64,000 nucleotides of DNA from Atrina japonica (Eukaryota; Mollusca; Bivalvia; Pterioida; Pinnidae), in assembly GCA_030159075.1 (NCBI GenBank), contig BROG01000395.1, forward strand, positions 372,001-436,000, in the 5' to 3' direction. The translations under genes were made by a program, and so were the position numbers. The notes beneath the pieces were generated by a model. The model was not told the DNA's origin and did no database searches. It worked only from the letters and a program-made list of their open reading frames with translations. Below are positions 25,201 to 33,400 of the stretch, piece after piece; the stretch's first letter is position 1, and each line of letters begins with the position of its first letter.

Positions 25201-28200
25201 ATAACATTATAATATTAACTTCTACCCTGAGACATGTGATAACATTATAATATTAATACTTATCCTGAGACATGTGAAAACATTATAATATTAACACTTA
25301 CCCTGAGACATGTGATAACATTATAATATTAATACTTATCCTGAGACATGTGATAACATTATAATATTAACATTTACCCAGAGACATATTATAGCATTAT
25401 GATATTGACACTGATGTATACCCTTAGACATGTGATAACATTATAATATTAACATTTACCCTGAGACATATGATAACATGATATCAATACCTACCCTGAG
25501 ATATGTCAGAACATTCTCTATCATCATATCAAACACCTCCCACTGTTCAAAGCAGTAAGCCATCTTGACGACTCTTATAGCTCCATCTATTGTTGTACCA
25601 TCTTCTCCTGTTATAAACAAAGTATTTAAGACTTAGGTATGTTACTGTGTCAGATTTATGAGAATTTCAGAAAGTATGATACTGGAATCTAGCTTAACTC
25701 TATAACCAAGTATTTTATAGGTGACAGTGCTATCAACATGACTGTGTCAGATATTATACATGTACATGTAATATTGTATCAACATAAATCTACTGTCACA
25801 AATAAAGCAGGTGATGTTATCTGATAATTCTACTGTAAGGAATGATACAGGTGATGTTATCTCATAGTTTTTTTGTCAGAGATGATACAGGTGATGTTAT
25901 CGCATAGTTCTACTGTCAGGGTGATACAGATGATGTTATCTCATAGTTCTACTATCAGGGATGATACAGGTGATGTTATCTTATAGTTCTAATGTCAGGG
26001 ATGATACAGGTGATGTTATCTCATAGTTCTACTGTCAGAGGGATACAGGTGATGACATCTTATAGTTCTACTGTCAGGAATTATACAGGTGGTGTTATAT
26101 CATAGTTCTACTGTCAGGGTGATACAGGTGATGTTATCTTTTAGTTCTACTGTCAGGAATGATAAAAGTGATGTTATAAGTCTACTGTCAGGGTGCTACA
26201 GGTGATAATGTTATTAATATAACTTTACTGTCACAAATAAAGCAGGTGATGTTATCTGATAGTTCTACTGTCAAGAATGATACAGGTGATATGTTATCAA
26301 CATAACTGAAATGTCACAGTTGACGATAATGATGACATATCACTGTTATTATGAAATAAGAGACTGACAGTATTCCAAATATGTATACTCATACTGTAAC
26401 CTATTTAGTTGATGTAATATCGTCTTTTAGGAGTCTCATGACTTTGTATCAAACTATTTCACATACTATCCAAATTATTATTTTCATGTACCCAGTATCT
26501 TTTGAAGCATTTTCCAAATTTTAGACTCCTATCCCCTACTGTTTATTTCTTAAAAATAGAGAAATTTGCTTACACACTAAATAGTATGACAACATGGAGA
26601 AAAGTTCTACAAACCTCCTGTAGCTATATCCATCAAAGATCTGTCCTTAACTACACCAGCAAGAGCAGGAAGGTGTATGCTACTCTGTGGCTTGATTGAT
26701 GCACCTCTGTGCCCTCCTCCACCTGAAAAAAAAAATTAAAAATTAAACTGAAACTATGTAAATGTATGTATTTTACATTCAAATTGCAATCAATATAGTT
26801 CACGCTAATAAATTTCAACAAAAGTGATTTTTTTCAAAATATAATTTTTTTTCATTTGCAATACAATAAAATCTTTATCCAAATAAATTTCATTGTCCTC
26901 CAAAGGGAAGTATCGTAATGTGAAAAAAAGAAAACAAAAAACACTCAATATTCACAAATTTTCGCCCCTTGGCCTTTATCAAGTGAAAGACAACAATATT
27001 GTCATCTTTAGTGTTTTACTGTTTTTTCCAAATAGTTCTTAATGTGGCATATATTTGAGCCAAATAGCCACCGACTTCCATTCGTTGGATGTTTATTTAC
27101 CTGCTAGAATCTCTTGTGCTGCCATAAATAACTCAGCATACACATCCAGTATCTCTACCTCGGAGTCAGACGCAGGCGGTGATGTCAGTAAGATACGTCG
27201 ATTTGTGTCATTCAAACTCTCCAGGATACACAGGAATTGTGCACCACTTCCTTCAAACATGTCCGCCAGTAGTTTCTCTGTGGGAGTTCTTGGCCAAGGT
27301 AACTAAACAATATAGTGAAAATTGTGTTTACAATCATTATCAATATCACTTTATTTTCAGCTATCAAACCTTGTTTTCTTTTTCCTGCCCCAAAGAGACA
27401 CCTGAAATAAAGGAATTTCGACCCTATTCCCAATGCAAAATACATTCCCCCCCCCAAAAAAAATTTGATGAAAAAAATTCCCAATATAGTATTAAGGCAA
27501 CAATCGTAATGAAAAAAAAAAAAAAATTAATAAATGTAAGGAAAATAGCATTTAAAAAAAAATTCAAACACATTTAGATTGAGAAAAAGGTCTGCAATTT
27601 AAGTCCAAATTTACAAAAGTACATGTATGCCTTATTGCTTGTCATTCAAAATGCAAGTATTTCCTGTTGTTTTTCATGTCTTGTAGAAAAATATATATAT
27701 CTTTGACAAACTCATTTTAATTTGAAAAATAAAAATTTGGGCAGCAAAAAGTCAACAAAACAGTAAAATCTAATACAAAAAAAAGATACAGTCCAACCCA
27801 GATTTACTGAAACTGAAGGGGAATTATTTCAAATTAACCGGGTTATAATGTTAATAGAGAGAGTTGGATAGCGAATCAAAATCATTTCAAATAAAGGGGA
27901 CTTCACTGTCACAGGGTTCAATATAAGTGTGTTAGTCTGTAACTAAGAAATATAAAAATATTTCTTAATTCCAAAAAAAAAATATATATCACAAAAATAT
28001 CCTTGATTGATCTATCATCATCAATTATACCCAAGAGGACACTTACATGGGAAGCTTCTTTGAGGTTTGCTCTGGTTTTAGGTCTCAGCAATGCTTTTGG
28101 TTTTCTTCTTGTCTCATATGCAGACCTCTTAAACACCATTATGGCCATCTATTGTGTCGAAAATAAAGGAAATAGATACATTAAGCTAAAATGAAAGTAA

Positions 28201-30365
28201 GATATTTTCCATGAAATTTAAGACAAGTATAGTGAAATCTTGGTATGTCGAAAATTGGACGAGTTGAAATTCTGGTTATGTCAAAGTTAAACGACAGATC
28301 CAGAATTTTTTGGTTAGATAAATATGTTGATTTAAAAGTTTTGGTTAAATCAAATTCCTGATACATGTATCTTGAAGTGAGCGGGAATTGATAAAATTCC
28401 TTACCTTTACAGTAGCAGATCTGAAAGCTAGCTCTGTATGAGGGGTTTCCACAGCACTGCTGAGACTTTCAAGGTTACTAAGCTCATTAATTTTGGCTAA
28501 ACCTCTTCTTGCAAATGCCTGGAATGATAATTTCATATCACAAAATAATGAAGTATTCAATTCAATTTCTTTAATATAGAGTCAAATATACATGTACCAA
28601 TGTATAAAAATATATTCAATGTTTCTGTGTCAACCAACCAAAAAAAAAAAAACAAAACAAAACAAACAAATTTATAACAAAAACAGTAGAATTTGAGAAT
28701 GTATTTACATGAAGTACATGTATATAAACATGTATAAATGAATTTGTTGGTGTATATAATGCAACATTAAACAAACTGGGGACTAAATGATATCGTCTAC
28801 TGTGAAACTAGTAAAAGTCATGCTTAGTCCGAAGATGATTGGCACTAATTTAGTGATAGAAATGGGATTGTTCCTTTGTTAAAAGCTGAGCATTAAAAGA
28901 CAAAGTCACAGGTGATTTTGACAGGAATTAAAACCTCGTCTACTGTATAGTTCCCATTTTGTAGCATTTCACTCTTACAAATTATCTTATTTCTTTTTTA
29001 AAAATAGTTATGTTATGGAAATGTTACCAGCCAATTATACTTATCTCTCCATCCAAATAACCATAATGTATCTAGGGCAATGTCTGTTTAACTTATTCAC
29101 CCCTAAAGACACATTTGGACTGGCCAAATCATTGAATTATAGAAGAGTCCATTGTTTCTCAGGGGTTGATGAGTTAAACATATCCTAGGTATGACCGTAG
29201 CCAAAAATGGAACTTAGGACTTTTTGCTTGTGGTTTACATGCACCCTAGTCTATATGATCCAATGTGTACCCATATCCTTATAAGTCCTACTCCCTGTTT
29301 GATTGTTTAGGTGCCCTGAGATTTCGTTGTCCCTGTGAAATGTTTTTCTTTTTTTACACCACAAAGAATTTTCTTCTGTCATCATTTGGTGAAGAATAAA
29401 GAAAAAAGTATTTTTAAATCCAAAATGCCATTGCTACTAGGAGATGAAATAACTTTCAGCTTGATAGTTTATTCTAGACTGAAACATAACTGGTGGTATA
29501 TTAGGATCAACTTACCATTGCTGGTCTTGATCAGAGGTCAGGTTGAACTTGTCCAATTAAACATTTATCTCCCCCTCTCTCAATTTTTTTTTCAAATTTT
29601 TTCTATCACATGGGACATTTATTGGGTCAAATACGGTAATTGTTTCTAAGACTCTTGTATCTGGTACCACTTCTACTTACCTCTGCATGATGTGACTGTT
29701 TGCAGTCAAAATAACACTGACATACAGCAGTATAGAGTGTGGATCTCCAGGACAAATATTTCACAGCAAGTAGTGGGATAGAGGTCTCCATACACATACT
29801 GGCCCACAGAAGGTACTCAACCACCTACAACACATGTCAGCAATCAATTACAAAAAGATCATCATATTTCATATCTGTTTTACAATTTTAAATCACATAT
29901 TCTACAATTCTATGATAACAAATAAATTTTGACCAAATTAGCTGCACTAAAATGTGACAAACTTTTTGCAAAATAAATTGTTGACAATATTTGATAATTT
30001 TAGCAAATTTACAGACAGTAAACACACATGCACACGCACAAGCACATGCACACACACACAATCATGCATGTGCACACACACATGTGCACATATGTATAAA
30101 ACTTACACGTGCAGAATGACCGAGTGACATCAAGTGTCTGGAGATGCTGTAGATATGCACTGTTCCTGTAAAAAACAAACAAAATAAACTGTTCTACATT
30201 TGAATTTAAATAAAAACAAACATGAAAATTCAAACACAACTTGCTTTTTACAAACGTTTTTAGATTTCTACAGTTATCAAATAACATTTTCACATCATAA
30301 ATATCATACATTTATTGACAAATAGGTGTCTCTGTCTGTCAGTCTCCTTCCCTCCCTCCCTCCCT

Positions 30366-30411
<46 letters not shown>

Positions 30412-33400
30412 TTAGGCTATATCTCTGTCTCTTCAAATATTTGAGATATCTACTCAACAGAAATATCACAATTATTTTATCTTGTACGTGTGTTATATTT
30501 TCTATGCATAAAAAAAATGTTTGAATTTATATTGAAAAATCACATTTCAGTCAACATGTCAATACGGAATTCTCAACACATAAAAATTCAACAGAAAATT
30601 ACACACCATTGTAGATCAGCCAACACAGAGACTCCTTCGGAAGAACAACTTGCATCACTATTCGTAGAAAATTGAGAATCAGGACACACCTCTCAACAGA
30701 TTGTTTGTTTTGTAGCTTGGGATCTCCCGCTTTGACCATCTGATACATGCTAATACTCTTACCCATCAGAGCTCGGAACTGTCAATGTAAAAAAAAATGT
30801 GACTCCAATCAGTTTTCCCAACTATACAGTATACAGTGTAGTATAAAAAATAGATTAATCACAGTTACATAAATGGGTACACCGAAAAAATCCTTTTTTG
30901 CAAACTGAAGTGTAATAACAAATCTCTGAATGTATAGAGTGGAATTTCCATAATGTCGAAATTGGATAACTCAAAATTCTGGTTCGCAGGACCCAGTTTT
31001 ATTTGGATAGATAAATATGGTAATTAAAGTTTCAGTTATCTGGAATTTCGGATATCACGAAGTAACAGGGGTGGTCAGATGAATTTTGAGATAATGAGAT
31101 TCCACTGTAAATTGAAATGTAAGAAATAAAAGTACCGGATAATATCAATGGAAGTACAGTAAAACCTGCTATTGCGGCCACCTCTATATAAGGATAAACT
31201 GTTTATAAAAGCCAGTTTTTTCGAGTCCCTTGACTGTCTACTTCAACTAAATTGAACCTGTGTATAAGGGTCACCTGCACATAAAGGTAAATATTTTCTG
31301 GTCCCTTGGGTGGCCCTATATACAGGTTTTACTGTAGATGTATTCTCATTTAAAAACAAAAAATATCATCTTTAATATCTAAAAGGGGCATTAGCTGTGT
31401 TTTTTTTTTAAAAAAAACAAAAAACATCATTCTACATTTTTACTACTTAAAATTAATATACAATAACTAAAAAGAAACATACATAGACACAAAAATTCTT
31501 AAATCCCTATATATTTTGTGAAAATTGCCTGAGAAATCCAGGTTTGGCACTTTTTCACTTTCAATTGATTAACTCAACCTTACCATTTGTATATGAATAC
31601 CATAGTGGAACTGACCTTATTTCCACAGAATATATAAGAATATAAGATGTTTTATACTTACGTATAGCTCTTATTTGTTACTGTACATGAAGTAAAAGTA
31701 GAAAAAAAAATTTTTTTTGGTAAAGCTTATGCCCCTTTAAATATTTTACAATACCTCTTAAGGCTTGCTATGTTTTAGAGATCAGCTATACGGCATTTTC
31801 ATTCCATATACTTTCAATATCTTCAGTTGTTAACCCAATCTGCCCCACAGATATAGACATAAAAGACCATACTACTGTACATCTGCTAATTTTTGCCCTT
31901 TACAACAGAAAACATTTCCACCCCATCTAAAATTTGCCATAATTCACCACAGTATCATGAATGTCCACGTTTTAACTAGTTAGCTTGAAAATTTCGCTTT
32001 CATTCAAAATTCCCCCTTTCATCTAAAGACGACAATAGCGAAAAATTAAACGGAAGCGAAAACTTCTGGTATACAGTATTTTTAGATACATGTACCTGCG
32101 GTTGAAAGGGTTAAATGGAATATGCCATCACTAAAAACAAAATCAGCAACCAAAGTGTTATGACCTTCAGGGTAAACAAGTAAATAAATTTAGCAAATTT
32201 GCTCATCAATCATACATTTTTTTATTTAAAAGAAAATAAACATTAAATATATCAATTTCTTCATTTGTATATCTGATAAAAATGTTCTCTTACTGTAAGT
32301 CCAGCATTGTCACAATGAAATCCTCCAGGAAAAAATGTCATCTTGAAAGTCTCCACATCTGTAATTTCCTCCACATTTAGATTTCCAAAGTGCATTAAAT
32401 ATCGATCATAACATTGCCATAATGCCAAGCTGTATTCCTATAATTGGAGAGAAATGGAATGTAATACAGTGTAAATGTCTTGAAAGACTACCCCATCTGC
32501 CACTAAAATGTGGATAGGTGGTTTCTTAATTGACCTATTGCCAAGTGTCTGACCCATGGCTATCCATGTTTTTTTTTTTTATGTCATTCGATTGTTATGT
32601 CATAATCACACGGGTGTTTGATGGGCCATTTAATTGTGATGTCATATTGGGAAAGTTCGCCAAAAGGTGTCGCGTCAGGCATTTGGCGGTAGGTCAATAG
32701 AGGTGGTTTTTAAAAGATTATTCAATCAAATGGTTTTCAGAATGTAATTTTATAAATAGGTGGTCTCTCAAGAGGTTTCATTTAAAAGATTGATCAACCA
32801 AGTGGTTTTCAAAATGTGGTTTCATATTAGACAGGTGGTGTTTCATCATCGTCAGAGTTATCTTTCAAGAAATTTCCACTGTACAAAACAGTAAAATTTT
32901 CTGTGTACATTTGTAAGTCTAGATAATACTTGAGTTACAGAGGTAAATAAGAGGTAAGTCAGATGTGCCCAAACATTTTTCAACAAAACACGAGTGCCTA
33001 ACTCACTTCTGTAAAATTGCTATTTGCTGCAAACATATTGCAAGATGAGCATGTCTAGTACTTTATCTGTGATCTTATTGAAATTGAACTTCCATTGAAA
33101 AATCAGCTTCCCAAACACTGATATCAATCATGGATGGATCTAAATAGAGGCAAGCATGGTCTATTTGGTTAGAATTCAAACATATCAAGAGCAATTACTA
33201 CTCATGAAGTCTTAATATTTTAACAGTAAATTTTAAACTTCTACATCCATCAAAAGAATTATTAAGCATCCGGGCAATAACATCAACTTTTGATAAAATT
33301 AGAATTAATGTTGACAGTAATGCAAATATGTATACACAAACCTGAACAGACACCAGGAAATCTCCCATTTCCAACAGCTTACTCTGGTAGTAGTCCTTTG

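Noticed and set aside
24110..25494. CRISPR-like appearance of the regular array
   Set aside because: No repeat-spacer alternation: every part of the 38-bp unit is repeated. The context is a eukaryotic intron.
27179..27577. 132-codon plus-strand open frame over CFAP54 exon 9
   Set aside because: It overlaps the exon antisense and continues into A-rich low-complexity sequence; no domain character.
30684..30689. Alternative donor GTGTGT inside CFAP54 exon 4
   Set aside because: Splicing there breaks the phase with exon 5 and loses a conserved segment; the frame reads through to 30607.
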